From Bacteroidales bacterium (lineage in GTDB: Bacteria > Bacteroidota > Bacteroidia > Bacteroidales > Marinilabiliaceae), in the NCBI GenBank assembly GCA_003251015.1, contig QKIO01000195.1:1-38625 (forward strand): DNA of 38,625 nt, read 5' to 3'. Position 1 is the first letter of the stretch; each line of letters opens with the position of its first letter. The position numbers were made by a program, and so were the translations under genes. This document shows positions 8,301 to 16,267 of the stretch, in pieces. Under the pieces are notes generated by a model. The model ran no database searches. It saw only the letters and a program-made list of their open reading frames with translations, and was not told where the DNA came from.

Positions 8301-8432
8301 ACATTCACAAATTATACAGGTTGGACACCAGAGGTTGGTAATCTTTCAGGTAGTGAATTGTCACCAGGGGTAGATTTTGCTACGTATCCAACTCCAGTTA
8401 TTCTAACAGGTGGTATTAACGTTAATTTCTAA
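5361..8432 (+). CDS. SusC/RagA-type TonB-dependent outer-membrane transporter
   Basis: 1023 residues, normal for the family. After the signal peptide (cleavage near AYGQ) comes a carboxypeptidase-regulatory-like beta-sandwich (about 25-105, IKGTVMDSDNETLPGVSV). A TonB box-like segment follows (VDEVVVVGYG region), then a plug domain (about 115-230, with the SusC signature LKDASATAIYGSRGANGVILVSTKKGK spread over two blocks) and a large beta-barrel ending in an aromatic strand (GGINVNF). It should import mannan oligosaccharides with the SusD lid encoded 17 bases downstream. There is no STN domain, so signalling through an anti-sigma factor is unlikely, which fits control by the divergent AraC-type regulator. 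The glycan specificity is inferred from the neighbours. Confidence 0.95.
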   Translation: MKRNLQFFMILCMLSTFWTAYGQERSIKGTVMDSDNETLPGVSVVAKGTTKGTVTDINGNFQLMLAPENTNLVFSFIGFKTQEVVVGTKTEFNILLAADVLDIDEVVVVGYGSLRKSDLTGAVAKISANDLKGPSTADAVQAMQGKVAGVNITSTSGEPGAGMKISIRGTGSWSNNTPLYIVDGFPMGDLSSVDPANIESIEILKDASATAIYGSRGANGVILVSTKKGKAGKTVFEASAYGGVQWASNTIDMVGASDFATLRKEAYANDGASIASDELRILDYAIANNSKGTDWQDEMFQIAPIQNYSFSARGGSESSRYNMGLTYFDQEGIVKNSGMKKLYTYVNNQYTFSDHVTFDANISYSTYQKNNHNNDSYFGSLPVGIRMDPMTAAWDDVANYYGSRFMGGVTVTNPARAIDASKDQIQGDHRLVTNFTLSLNDIFTKGLSFKTMGAGQLTFFNTKNYYEQYEIAVDQKNDLSSLYEQRGTNRNLTWNGYFNYVKDLGYHNINATIGSEVQDFTTSNIAGTRYNVPGVEELMYFNQSKDPALFELMGDASTERLLSGFFRGNYGYKSKYLLTVTMRADGSSKFNKDNRWGYFPSFSAGWNVKEETFMQNISALSRFKVRAGWGQVGNANAVGPWNYLSLMKLGYTNSFGGAPVEGAKAAILSNKDLKWEVSEQLNIGVDFGFLDQRLDLSVDWFDRRTNDMQISRPIPYYIGAGRPLVNAASMKNSGFEMTVGWNDQIGQFNYNVGFNGSFIKQEITDMAGGEAIAGGRMNGWSGNAENTTRTETGYEMAYFYGLQTQGIFKSDAEVASYTNNDGVVIQPNAKAGDVKFVDRDGNGIINGEDNTYLGSAAPDFTGGFNFGIEYKGIDLKASFIGVFGCEIVNGMNYWINTSGVLSNYRTERLDRFSATNPSGTEPRMTVADKNQNGRFSDRYVEDGSYVRMRNIQLGYTLPKDLTKSLKLSKIRMYVSCDNLLTFTNYTGWTPEVGNLSGSELSPGVDFATYPTPVILTGGINVNF

Positions 8433-8449
8433 TCTAAAAGTATACAGTG

Positions 8450-10111
8450 ATGAAAAAGTTATTATATCTAATTATTCCAATGATGGCCAGTCTGCTATCA
8501 GGTTGTTCCGACTATTTGGAAGTGGCACCCGTGGCTAGAGAAACGGAGGAGAATTTCTTTGAAACGCCCGATAATGCCATATTGGCTATTAATGGCATCT
8601 ATGATGTGATTGGGCAGAATGAAGGCGCAGGTCCAGATGGACAGTGGTTAAGTCATAATTACGAATTCTTTTTTGGAGATTTGTTAGCTGATGACTCAGA
8701 AAAGGGGTCTAAAGAGGCCGATTTAATTTCGATACAAGAAATGATTGAATGGCGTGCGAATACCTCTTCTGGGGTTCTAGAAGCTGTATGGATTAAGTGT
8801 TTTGATGGTATTTACAGAGCAAATGTTGCGCTTAAATGGTTGCCTCAAAGTACACTTAATGCAGAGTTAAAAAGCCGTTTGCAAGGAGAGGCTTACTTCT
8901 TAAAGGGTTATTTTTACTTCTACTTAACACGTTTATTTGGTGGGGTGCCTCTTTTTGATGCGCCTGTAACACCTGAAGAATTTGGTAAAATACCTAGAGC
9001 ATCTCTACACGATACGTATGAATATACCGCTAATCTATTTAAGATGGCTGCAGAGCGCTTACCTTTAAAATCGGAGTATGGATCGGTTGATTTGGGGCGT
9101 GCTACTAAAGGAGCTGCACAAGGTTACTTGGCGCGATTGTATATGTATCAAATAGGAATGGATGTAGAATCAACCATTACCTATAAAACCGTTCAAGCCT
9201 TAACAGCAGAGATTATTGGTTCAGGTCAATACTCGTTATTAAGTAATTATGCTCAACTTTTTGAAACCATTGGAGAGAATAGCAGCGAGTCCATTTTCGA
9301 ACTACAAATGTTAGAAGGTAGTACGGAAACAGCGCCTAACTCAACGGGTACTAACCTAAACCAATTTACGGCTAACCGTGGTGATTGGGGATGGGGGTTT
9401 CAAAATCCGACTCAAGACTTATTTGATGCCTTCGAAAAAGAAGATCCTCGTTTGAGTAGCACCTTATATGGACCTTCCTATAATGGAGGTATTGTACAAG
9501 GGGTGGCATCTAAGTATAAATTGAGCGAACAAATGACTCCTTTTTTAAATCGTAAGACTGCATTGTCGGCCGATGAAATACCTAGTCTGCTCAAGAGTAG
9601 TCAATACAACATGCGTTTGATGCGTTATGCAGAAATTCTTTTTATTGATGCAGAATGTTCAATAGAGTTAGGAAACTACTTAGATGCTGAAAATACCATT
9701 GAAAAAATACGCAGACGGGCTCGCAATAGTTCATTGGCTCGTGGTAGTGTTGAAGGTAGTCTTAATTACCAATCGCCAGGATGGGCTAATAACTTGCCTT
9801 ATATCAGTTTGCCTGCAGACAAAGATGAAGCGATTGATGTGTTGTTAAAACAAAAACGTGTTGAAATGGCTAACGAAGGACTTAGATACTATGATCTAGT
9901 GCGTCGTGGCAAGTATTTAGATATGTTGGATAAAAAACAAGCGACCTTCTTAAATAACGATGGTAAATTAAGATACGAAAATGTATCTCTTCGTGCCAAC
10001 TGTTTAAGCAAATGCATTGATGGCCCTAATGGTGTGAAGGTTCCCCTTATGCCTATTCCCGAGTCGGAAGTAAATCAATGGGGATTAAGTCAAAATAAAG
10101 GATATAACTAA
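8450..10111 (+). CDS. SusD/RagB-type surface glycan-binding lipoprotein
   Basis: 553 residues from the ATG at 8450; a GTG three bases earlier is possible but unnecessary. The lipobox is LLSGC, giving an acylated cysteine followed by SDYLEV. The N-terminal SusD segment has ETEENFFETPDNAILAINGIYD and the LKGYFYFYLTRLFGGVPLFD block. The C-terminal RagB part holds the LMRYAEILFIDAE helix and the EMANEGLRYYDLVRRG signature. It forms the hinged lid over SusC and captures mannan oligosaccharides at the cell surface. It is translated directly after susC and 11 bases before the next lipoprotein gene. Confidence 0.95.
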   Translation: MKKLLYLIIPMMASLLSGCSDYLEVAPVARETEENFFETPDNAILAINGIYDVIGQNEGAGPDGQWLSHNYEFFFGDLLADDSEKGSKEADLISIQEMIEWRANTSSGVLEAVWIKCFDGIYRANVALKWLPQSTLNAELKSRLQGEAYFLKGYFYFYLTRLFGGVPLFDAPVTPEEFGKIPRASLHDTYEYTANLFKMAAERLPLKSEYGSVDLGRATKGAAQGYLARLYMYQIGMDVESTITYKTVQALTAEIIGSGQYSLLSNYAQLFETIGENSSESIFELQMLEGSTETAPNSTGTNLNQFTANRGDWGWGFQNPTQDLFDAFEKEDPRLSSTLYGPSYNGGIVQGVASKYKLSEQMTPFLNRKTALSADEIPSLLKSSQYNMRLMRYAEILFIDAECSIELGNYLDAENTIEKIRRRARNSSLARGSVEGSLNYQSPGWANNLPYISLPADKDEAIDVLLKQKRVEMANEGLRYYDLVRRGKYLDMLDKKQATFLNNDGKLRYENVSLRANCLSKCIDGPNGVKVPLMPIPESEVNQWGLSQNKGYN

Positions 10112-10122
10112 ATCTTACGAAA

Positions 10123-11841
10123 ATGAAACAAGTATTAAAATATAGTTTATTCTCGCTGATAATGGGTTTGTTATTATCTGTGACAAGTTGTTCAGATAAA
10201 GATTGGTCAGAGAATTATGATATTAACTGGCCTGTTCCTCAAATTACGTCATTATCGAAGAGTGGGGCAGTGGCTATTGGTTCTCAATTGGTGATTAAAG
10301 GAGCCAATTTTGCCGATGCAACCGTGTCTATTAATGGTGCCGAATGTACCGTGGTTAGTGTTAGTGCTGATGAATCGGAGTTGACCGTTACCTTACCACG
10401 AATCTTCGAAGAAGGGCCTGTGGAAGTGTTTAATGTGTACAAACGTGGAAATGCAAGTATTGAGATACTTTCGCCTGTTTATCCAGAAGTGACGGTAAGA
10501 AAGGTAAATGATATTCCTGTAGGATTGTCTTTTGCTATTGAAGGTGAAAATGTGGATGTGCTTTCTAATGTATTTATTAATAATGAAAATGTACCCATTA
10601 TAACACGCACTCCGACTAAGATTTTGGTTAATGCGGCTGATGTGAAACTACATGTTGGGCAGTTAGTGACCGTTAGCTTTAAGAGTTTATCGCCTAATGT
10701 GGTTCCTGCAGTACCTAATGTAAATGTTATTTATCCGTTTATCGAGTACCAAGAAGTGATTATTTGGGACTTTGAAGATGGAATGCATTTGTACGCAGGT
10801 GAAGGAACAGCAACCGTAGAATCAGGTGCTAGTAATGTGCCAGGTAATACCGACAAGTACTTTAAATTACGTGCTCCTGGTTACGGTTGGGATAAAGAAA
10901 CAGGGAAAATGGATGGTATAGTGATACCTGATATTACCACCATGGTTAATCCTTACATCACCTTTGCAGTGCGCACTCCAGTAGGTAGTGCCGGTTATTT
11001 CCAACTAGCCGATCAGCAAGGTAACTGGCGTCATTTTGATTATGGGTTCAAAACAGAAGGCGAATGGATGATTATTTCTCAGCCATTGAATGCCAAGTGG
11101 GAAGGTGGAACTTTTGATGCTCGTAAATTCAAACCTCAATTATCATTTAAAGCGGGTAATGCAGGAACGTCACAAGATATTGATATTGCTTATGTGAAAA
11201 TTACCGAAGGTGAATATGATGGCGTATTAAAGCCAGGTGATCCTATTGGTTCTTCAGATATCCCTGCTCGTATTAGCTTAATGGACTTCGAAAACGTGTT
11301 AAACCATCCAGATCAAGTAAATGCAGGTGTTGTAATAGGTTCTGTCGATAATCAAATGCGTCCATCAGCAGATCCTATTAAAGCCTTTAATGGTAGTCAT
11401 TTCTACTCATTTGGTGATAATGGTTCGCTGAGTGCTTGGGGTGGATATTGGAGTAATACTATTTCGATAGACACAAAAGATATTAATCTTAAAATGTTCC
11501 CAGATCCTTATTTATCTTTTGCGCTTAATTCGGGCATTGGTAAAGGAAAACAATATGTGATTGTTCGAGTTTTCCAATATGACGGGCAGCTGGAAATGAT
11601 CAAGAAGTTTTTCCCAGATAGCAATGGCTTATGGTCAACTCAACAGTTTAGTCTATTTAATGAAGATTTAGAAAACTGGAGTAAAGATGAAACAGACATA
11701 GGTAAGCATTACAAGTCGCTGAAACGATTAAATAAAGATGTAGCCATCGATCGCATTGAAGTGATTGTTGCTAAACATGATTTGAATCAAGTGGTGGTTA
11801 GTATGGATGAATTCACCATTACAAATGGCCCTAGATATTAA
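10123..11841 (+). CDS. surface glycan-binding lipoprotein with IPT/TIG domains (SusE/SGBP position)
   Basis: A 572-residue lipoprotein (lipobox near SVTSC, then SDKDWSEN, an acidic tail that suits surface export). Two Ig-like IPT/TIG domains span about 38-200 (PQITSLSKSGAVAIGSQLVIKG and the next VRKVNDIPVGLSFAIEG). The larger C-terminal part (about 215-572) has two similar beta-sandwich segments, each starting with WDFEDG/MDFENV and containing YITFAVRT/YLSFALNS strands, as in SGBP-B-type glycan-binding proteins (PF18329-like). No catalytic motif is seen. Its place after susCD makes it the extra mannan-binding protein of the surface complex. A terminator-like hairpin follows it and may lower expression of the downstream enzymes. 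Confidence 0.85.
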   Translation: MKQVLKYSLFSLIMGLLLSVTSCSDKDWSENYDINWPVPQITSLSKSGAVAIGSQLVIKGANFADATVSINGAECTVVSVSADESELTVTLPRIFEEGPVEVFNVYKRGNASIEILSPVYPEVTVRKVNDIPVGLSFAIEGENVDVLSNVFINNENVPIITRTPTKILVNAADVKLHVGQLVTVSFKSLSPNVVPAVPNVNVIYPFIEYQEVIIWDFEDGMHLYAGEGTATVESGASNVPGNTDKYFKLRAPGYGWDKETGKMDGIVIPDITTMVNPYITFAVRTPVGSAGYFQLADQQGNWRHFDYGFKTEGEWMIISQPLNAKWEGGTFDARKFKPQLSFKAGNAGTSQDIDIAYVKITEGEYDGVLKPGDPIGSSDIPARISLMDFENVLNHPDQVNAGVVIGSVDNQMRPSADPIKAFNGSHFYSFGDNGSLSAWGGYWSNTISIDTKDINLKMFPDPYLSFALNSGIGKGKQYVIVRVFQYDGQLEMIKKFFPDSNGLWSTQQFSLFNEDLENWSKDETDIGKHYKSLKRLNKDVAIDRIEVIVAKHDLNQVVVSMDEFTITNGPRY

Positions 11842-11859
11842 TCTATTTAGGAAAATACA

Positions 11860-11890
11860 AAGAGGGTGTTCCTTGTGAACATCCTCTTTT
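11860..11890 (+). terminator. intra-operon terminator/attenuator after the SGBP gene
   Basis: GAGGGTGTTC (11862-11871) pairs with GAACATCCTC (11877-11886), with one G-U pair and a CTTGT loop, followed by TTTT. Because the enzyme genes continue on the same strand 40 bases later, it probably works as a partial terminator that lets the binding proteins be made in excess. A similar hairpin lies at 29857-29890. Confidence 0.75.
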
Positions 11891-11930
11891 ATAAAGTAAA
11901 TAATTATCAACAAAAGAAAGGTATAAGAAG

Positions 11931-13862
11931 ATGAGAGTGTTAGTTATGTTTATGGTATTATTTGCTTTATTTTCTTGTAAAAAAGAGGATTCTAAGAGCA
12001 ATTTATCGCAGATCTTAAGTTTCTCTGTTAAAGAGATAGATGCTAAATTTGATAAGGATGCGAATAATAATTGGTACGCAAAAGTAGGGCCAAAGACGGA
12101 TGTAACGGCACTTACTGCAGTGTTTGAAGTATCTCCCTTATCTTACACCTTTATTGGTAACACTCTCCAAACTTCGGGGTTTACCATTAATGATTTCTCC
12201 AAACCGGTAACATATACCGTTAGAGCTGAAGATGGTTCTTCTACAAACCACACAGTGACTATTTATAAGCAGGCAGCTATTGCGGCTTTTAGTATTTTAG
12301 AATTAAAAGATGTTGAATTTAACATCACCGAAAACACAATGACGGCAACCGTTATAAATGGTACCGATTTAAAAGCATTAACGGCAGTGTTTGAAACCAC
12401 AAAGGGGTCTAAGCTGTATGTAAACAACGTTGAGCAAGTATCTAGCACAACAAAAAATGATTTCTCTGCACCTCTCACGTTTGAATTAAAAGAGGAGGGT
12501 GCCGAAACAGTTACCTACACAGTAACTATTACCGAAGCTCAAAACACTGCGCCTGTTGCCAATGCTGGCGAAGACAAAACATACTACGTTGGCGCAGGTG
12601 TTACAATAGTAAAGGCCAATCTTAATGCCAGTCTTTCTTCTGATAAGGAAGGCCCTCTTTCTACTTTTGAATGGAAAGATGGTGATGTGACCATTGCTAC
12701 CACTCAGGTTGCCAATGTAGATCTTAATTTAGGTTTACATACTATTACTCTAATTGTAACAGATGCTAAAGGATTAACCAGTTCTGATGAGCTTTTTGTC
12801 ATTGTAAAGAACGTTAGTGATTTTATTCCTGTGGATGCAGAGGCCAGTGAGGTAACTAAAAATCTTCTTAAGAATATTGGTAAGGTAGCTCTTAGCGACC
12901 AATTCATTTTTGGACAAGAGTTCCCACTTTCCTTTAAATTAAATGGTTTACGCTACGATTTAATCACGTCCGATTGTAAAGATGTAACAGGTAGCCATCC
13001 AGGTGTGTATGGAATAGATCCTCATTACATGCTTTATAAAGATGCTAAACAAAAACAAGCGCACATTGATGAAGCCAAAAAAGCGTATCAAGATGGGTCA
13101 GTTGTTACGTTTGATTTTCATCAGTATAGTAAAAACGATCGTAAAATTTACATGAAAGATATTACAACAGCACAAGATAAAAGTTTGATGTATGATGTGG
13201 TGAATAACAAAAATGGTGCGCGTGAGTGGTTTTATGGTGAGATGGATCAGGTTATCGGTATCATCAATAACGATTTAGGCTTTCCTGTGGTGTTTCGTTT
13301 GTTTCATGAAATGGATGGCGATTGGTTTTGGTGGGGGACTAAAGCAACAAACCACTCTAGCCAACTATATATTGAATTTTTCCGCCTTTCGGTAGATTAT
13401 ATCAAGTCAAAATCAAACTTAGTATTGTTTGCATGGTCGCCCAATGCTGCATTAAATACGGCTTATTATCCAGGTGATGCATATGTGGATGTGGTTGGAT
13501 TTGATATTTACGAACCAAGCAGAAACGATCTTAAAACAAAATTGATCAACTTGTCTCAATTTGCTTTAGAGCATAATAAAGTTGCCATCTTGGCTGAGAC
13601 TGGTTATCGTAACGACTTTGTAACTAGTGCCCCAGGGTTTTGGTCTGATGTGATCTTAGGTGCCATAAAAGATGGTGGTAATGAGGTGCGTATTGCTTGG
13701 GTGTTATCTTGGTTTAATGCGCCTTGGGATACTCAGCAGAAGAGTTTATACATACCAGACATCAACAGTACTCAAAAAGCAAAAGATAAATTTATTGAGT
13801 TCGAAAAAGATAATATGACGCTTTTTCATAAAGAAGTGAGCGCATTGGAAATGTATAAGTAA
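11931..13862 (+). CDS. GH26 endo-beta-1,4-mannanase, surface lipoprotein with Ig-like and PKD domains
   Basis: 643 residues. The lipobox LFSC is followed by KKEDS, which fits the K-(D/E)2 lipoprotein export signal known in Bacteroidota, so surface exposure is predicted. Two DUF5018-like beta-sandwich repeats (about 28-110 and 115-200) and a PKD domain (about 207-292, PVANAGEDK) precede the GH26 barrel (about 300-640). Catalytic residues are visible: E460 in FRLFHEMDGDWFWWG (acid/base) and E556 in AILAETGYRN (nucleophile). YPGDAYVDVVGFDIY is also classical GH26. It probably makes the first cuts in mannan at the cell surface. The next gene, 23 bases downstream, is a second GH26 without the export signal. 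RBS AGAAAGG lies before the start. Confidence 0.92.
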   Translation: MRVLVMFMVLFALFSCKKEDSKSNLSQILSFSVKEIDAKFDKDANNNWYAKVGPKTDVTALTAVFEVSPLSYTFIGNTLQTSGFTINDFSKPVTYTVRAEDGSSTNHTVTIYKQAAIAAFSILELKDVEFNITENTMTATVINGTDLKALTAVFETTKGSKLYVNNVEQVSSTTKNDFSAPLTFELKEEGAETVTYTVTITEAQNTAPVANAGEDKTYYVGAGVTIVKANLNASLSSDKEGPLSTFEWKDGDVTIATTQVANVDLNLGLHTITLIVTDAKGLTSSDELFVIVKNVSDFIPVDAEASEVTKNLLKNIGKVALSDQFIFGQEFPLSFKLNGLRYDLITSDCKDVTGSHPGVYGIDPHYMLYKDAKQKQAHIDEAKKAYQDGSVVTFDFHQYSKNDRKIYMKDITTAQDKSLMYDVVNNKNGAREWFYGEMDQVIGIINNDLGFPVVFRLFHEMDGDWFWWGTKATNHSSQLYIEFFRLSVDYIKSKSNLVLFAWSPNAALNTAYYPGDAYVDVVGFDIYEPSRNDLKTKLINLSQFALEHNKVAILAETGYRNDFVTSAPGFWSDVILGAIKDGGNEVRIAWVLSWFNAPWDTQQKSLYIPDINSTQKAKDKFIEFEKDNMTLFHKEVSALEMYK

Positions 13863-13885
13863 GAATCCTCTAATATACGATGTAA

Positions 13886-14992
13886 ATGAATCAAGTTATT
13901 AAAATAGCAATACTCACGGTATGGGTTTTTGTGATGCTCTTTGGATGTTCTCAAAAGCATTCAGATGGATCTCAATCAACAAAGAACGAGCTACTGCAAC
14001 GCTTAGAGTTGGCCAAAGGCAAAGGCTTGCTTTTTGGTCATCAAGACGACTTAGCCTACGGAATAGGTTGGAGTTACGTGGATGGTGAATCGGATGTGAA
14101 ACGTGTAGCTGGTGATTACCCCTCCTTGTTTGGATGGGAACTAGGAGGGGTTGAAAGTGGACATAGGGTCAATCTGGATAGTGTGCCATTTCAAACCATC
14201 AAAGACTTAGCTGTAAAAGTACACCTCGAAGGTGGCATAAATACCTTTAGCTGGCATCCGTTTTCGGCTATTGACGAAGCCAGTTCGTGGAGTGGCGATT
14301 CGGTAGTGGTTAAATATATTATCCCTGGTGGATCGTTTCACGCACAGTTTATTCAGCACCTCAATCGTTTGGCTGATTTCTTAAAACAACTAAAAACAGT
14401 TGATGGAAAAGCCATACCGTTTATTTTTAGGCCGTGGCACGAGATGGATGGCACTTGGTTTTGGTGGGGCTCAAAAACATCTAGCCCCGATGAACTCAAA
14501 GAGTTATTTAGGGTTACCGTGAATTACCTAAGACACGAAAAAGGGTTAACCAATATGGTGGTAGCTTATTCTCCCGATCGTTTTTTCTCCAATGAAGAAG
14601 AGTATTTAACCTGGTATCCGGGTGATGACGTGATTGATATTGTAGGGATGGATAATTATCACGACCTAAAATGTGATTCAGGAGTGAATGAGGTGATTAA
14701 AAAATTGCATGTGGTTATACAAGTGGCTAAAACGCACCAGAAACTAGCTGCTTTTACCGAAACAGGATGTAGTAATGTGTTTGATGCCGTGTGGTTTACT
14801 CAAAAATTAGGTCTTGTACTTAACGATTCATTAATCAATGAAGATGTGAGTTATGTGATGGTGTGGCGTAATGCGTCAACTAACCATTTCTTTTTTCCAT
14901 ACCCTGGCCATGCCGCCGAATCAGACGCAAAGGCATTTTTAGATCGAAGTGACGTGTTGTTGCTTAATGAGTTTGTAGAATTAGGAAAGTAA
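13886..14992 (+). CDS. GH26 beta-mannanase / mannobiohydrolase, probably periplasmic lipoprotein
   Basis: 368 residues: lipobox MLFGC, then SQKHSDGS, which lacks the acidic surface-export signal, so a periplasmic location is inferred. A single GH26 barrel follows. E186 in FRPWHEMDGTWFWWG is the acid/base and E292 in AAFTETGCSN the nucleophile; GHQDDLAYG near the N-terminus and YPGDDVIDIVGMDNYHD are family blocks. In other Bacteroidota, small GH26 enzymes of this type next to the epimerase/GH130 pair release mannobiose from oligosaccharides (B. fragilis ManA-type pathway). Here it lies 30 bases before the GH130 start, which fits that role. Exo versus endo action cannot be read from the sequence. 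Confidence 0.92.
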   Translation: MNQVIKIAILTVWVFVMLFGCSQKHSDGSQSTKNELLQRLELAKGKGLLFGHQDDLAYGIGWSYVDGESDVKRVAGDYPSLFGWELGGVESGHRVNLDSVPFQTIKDLAVKVHLEGGINTFSWHPFSAIDEASSWSGDSVVVKYIIPGGSFHAQFIQHLNRLADFLKQLKTVDGKAIPFIFRPWHEMDGTWFWWGSKTSSPDELKELFRVTVNYLRHEKGLTNMVVAYSPDRFFSNEEEYLTWYPGDDVIDIVGMDNYHDLKCDSGVNEVIKKLHVVIQVAKTHQKLAAFTETGCSNVFDAVWFTQKLGLVLNDSLINEDVSYVMVWRNASTNHFFFPYPGHAAESDAKAFLDRSDVLLLNEFVELGK

Positions 14993-15022
14993 AAATTATT
15001 GAACAGAAAATACATAAAGGAT

Positions 15023-16210
15023 ATGAGTTTATTTGACACACGTTTAGGTAAAATTAAAAAACAACATAACACGTTGTTATCGAAGAAGAATATAGCACTT
15101 TTTAGTGTGAATGGGGTGTATAATAGATACGAAAACCCAATTATCACTCGAGATCATGTGCCCTTACATTGGCGTTTTGATTTGAATAAAGAAACCAATC
15201 CGTTTTTGATGGAACGCATTGGCTTTAATGCTACGTTTAATGCGGGAGCGATCAAACTCAACGGAAAATATGTGTTGGTGGTGCGTGTTGAGGGTAACGA
15301 TCGTAAGTCGTTTTTTGCTGTGGCCGAAAGTGCCAATGGGATTGATAATTTCAAGTTTTGGGATCGTCCAATAACCTTGCCTCAAACAGACAAACCCGAC
15401 ACCAATGTGTATGATATGCGATTAACGCAACATGACGATGGTTATATTTATGGTGTGTTTTGTACCGAGCGTAAGGATTTAACGGCTCCAGATGGAGACA
15501 CCTCTAGAGCTGTAGCCGAAGCTGGTATTGCTCGTACCAAAGATTTAATTACTTGGGAGCGTTTACCAGATCTTATTTCAACTACTGGTCAGCAACGTAA
15601 TGTGGTACTGTTTCCGCATTTGATTGATGGGAAATATGCTTTTTATACACGTCCGCAAGATGGCTTTATCGATACAGGTAAAGGTGGTGGCGTAGGTTTT
15701 GGTTTATCTGAGACCATCGAAAATCCCGAAGTTAAAGAAGAGTTGATTGTTGATCCCAAAACTTATCACACCATTTTTGAGGTGAAAAATGGCTTAGGGC
15801 CAGCTCCCATCAAAACAAAACATGGCTGGTTACAATTGGCTCATGGTGTGCGTAACACCGCTGCTGGCTTGCGCTATACTCTTTATATGTTTATGACAGA
15901 TTTAGCAAAACCTTGGGTGGTAACACATAAACCACATGGTCATTTTATTGCGCCATTGTGCAGCGAACGTGTGGGTGATGTTTCTAACGTAGTGTTTTCT
16001 AACGGTTGGATAAAAGATGAGAATGGTGATGTGAAAATCTATTATGCATCATCTGATACACGTATGCACGTGGCTACATCTACAGTAGATCAGTTGCTTG
16101 ATTACTGCATGAATTCGCCACAAGATAAATTGCATTCGCATTTATCGGTGCAAACCATCAATAATTTGGTGGATGCCAATACCAATCACATGAGTCAATT
16201 GAACGATTAA
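15023..16210 (+). CDS. GH130 beta-1,4-mannosylglucose phosphorylase
   Basis: 395 residues from the ATG at 15023 (MSLFDTRL), which has AAGG just upstream and begins like other GH130_1 enzymes. A TTG at 14999 would add eight unlikely residues. With this start the conserved NVYDMRLTQ motif places its aspartate at residue 131, the position I recall for the general acid of the B. fragilis enzyme. Other blocks are [31 protein letters not shown] and [14 protein letters not shown]. The cytoplasmic enzyme phosphorolyses mannosyl-beta-1,4-glucose to alpha-mannose-1-phosphate and glucose. It works directly after the epimerase encoded next, and the pair forms the signature of the beta-mannan pathway. Confidence 0.94.
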   Translation: MSLFDTRLGKIKKQHNTLLSKKNIALFSVNGVYNRYENPIITRDHVPLHWRFDLNKETNPFLMERIGFNATFNAGAIKLNGKYVLVVRVEGNDRKSFFAVAESANGIDNFKFWDRPITLPQTDKPDTNVYDMRLTQHDDGYIYGVFCTERKDLTAPDGDTSRAVAEAGIARTKDLITWERLPDLISTTGQQRNVVLFPHLIDGKYAFYTRPQDGFIDTGKGGGVGFGLSETIENPEVKEELIVDPKTYHTIFEVKNGLGPAPIKTKHGWLQLAHGVRNTAAGLRYTLYMFMTDLAKPWVVTHKPHGHFIAPLCSERVGDVSNVVFSNGWIKDENGDVKIYYASSDTRMHVATSTVDQLLDYCMNSPQDKLHSHLSVQTINNLVDANTNHMSQLND

Positions 16211-16219
16211 GACCCAACA

Positions 16220-16245
16220 ACCCTTTGTGCCACAGCACAAAGGGT
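16220..16245 (+). other. intercistronic hairpin without U-tract
   Basis: ACCCTTTGTGC (16220-16230) pairs perfectly with GCACAAAGGGT (16235-16245) around a CACA loop. It is followed by A-rich sequence, not T, so it does not look like a terminator in this direction. It may protect the upstream mRNA 3' end or mark a processing site between GH130 and the epimerase. Confidence 0.65.
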
Positions 16246-16267
16246 GATGTAAAAAAAATAAAGATTT

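Noticed and set aside
14999-15022. TTG start for the GH130 gene
   Set aside because: The ATG at 15023 gives the family-typical MSLF start, has AAGG upstream, and puts the conserved aspartate at residue 131.
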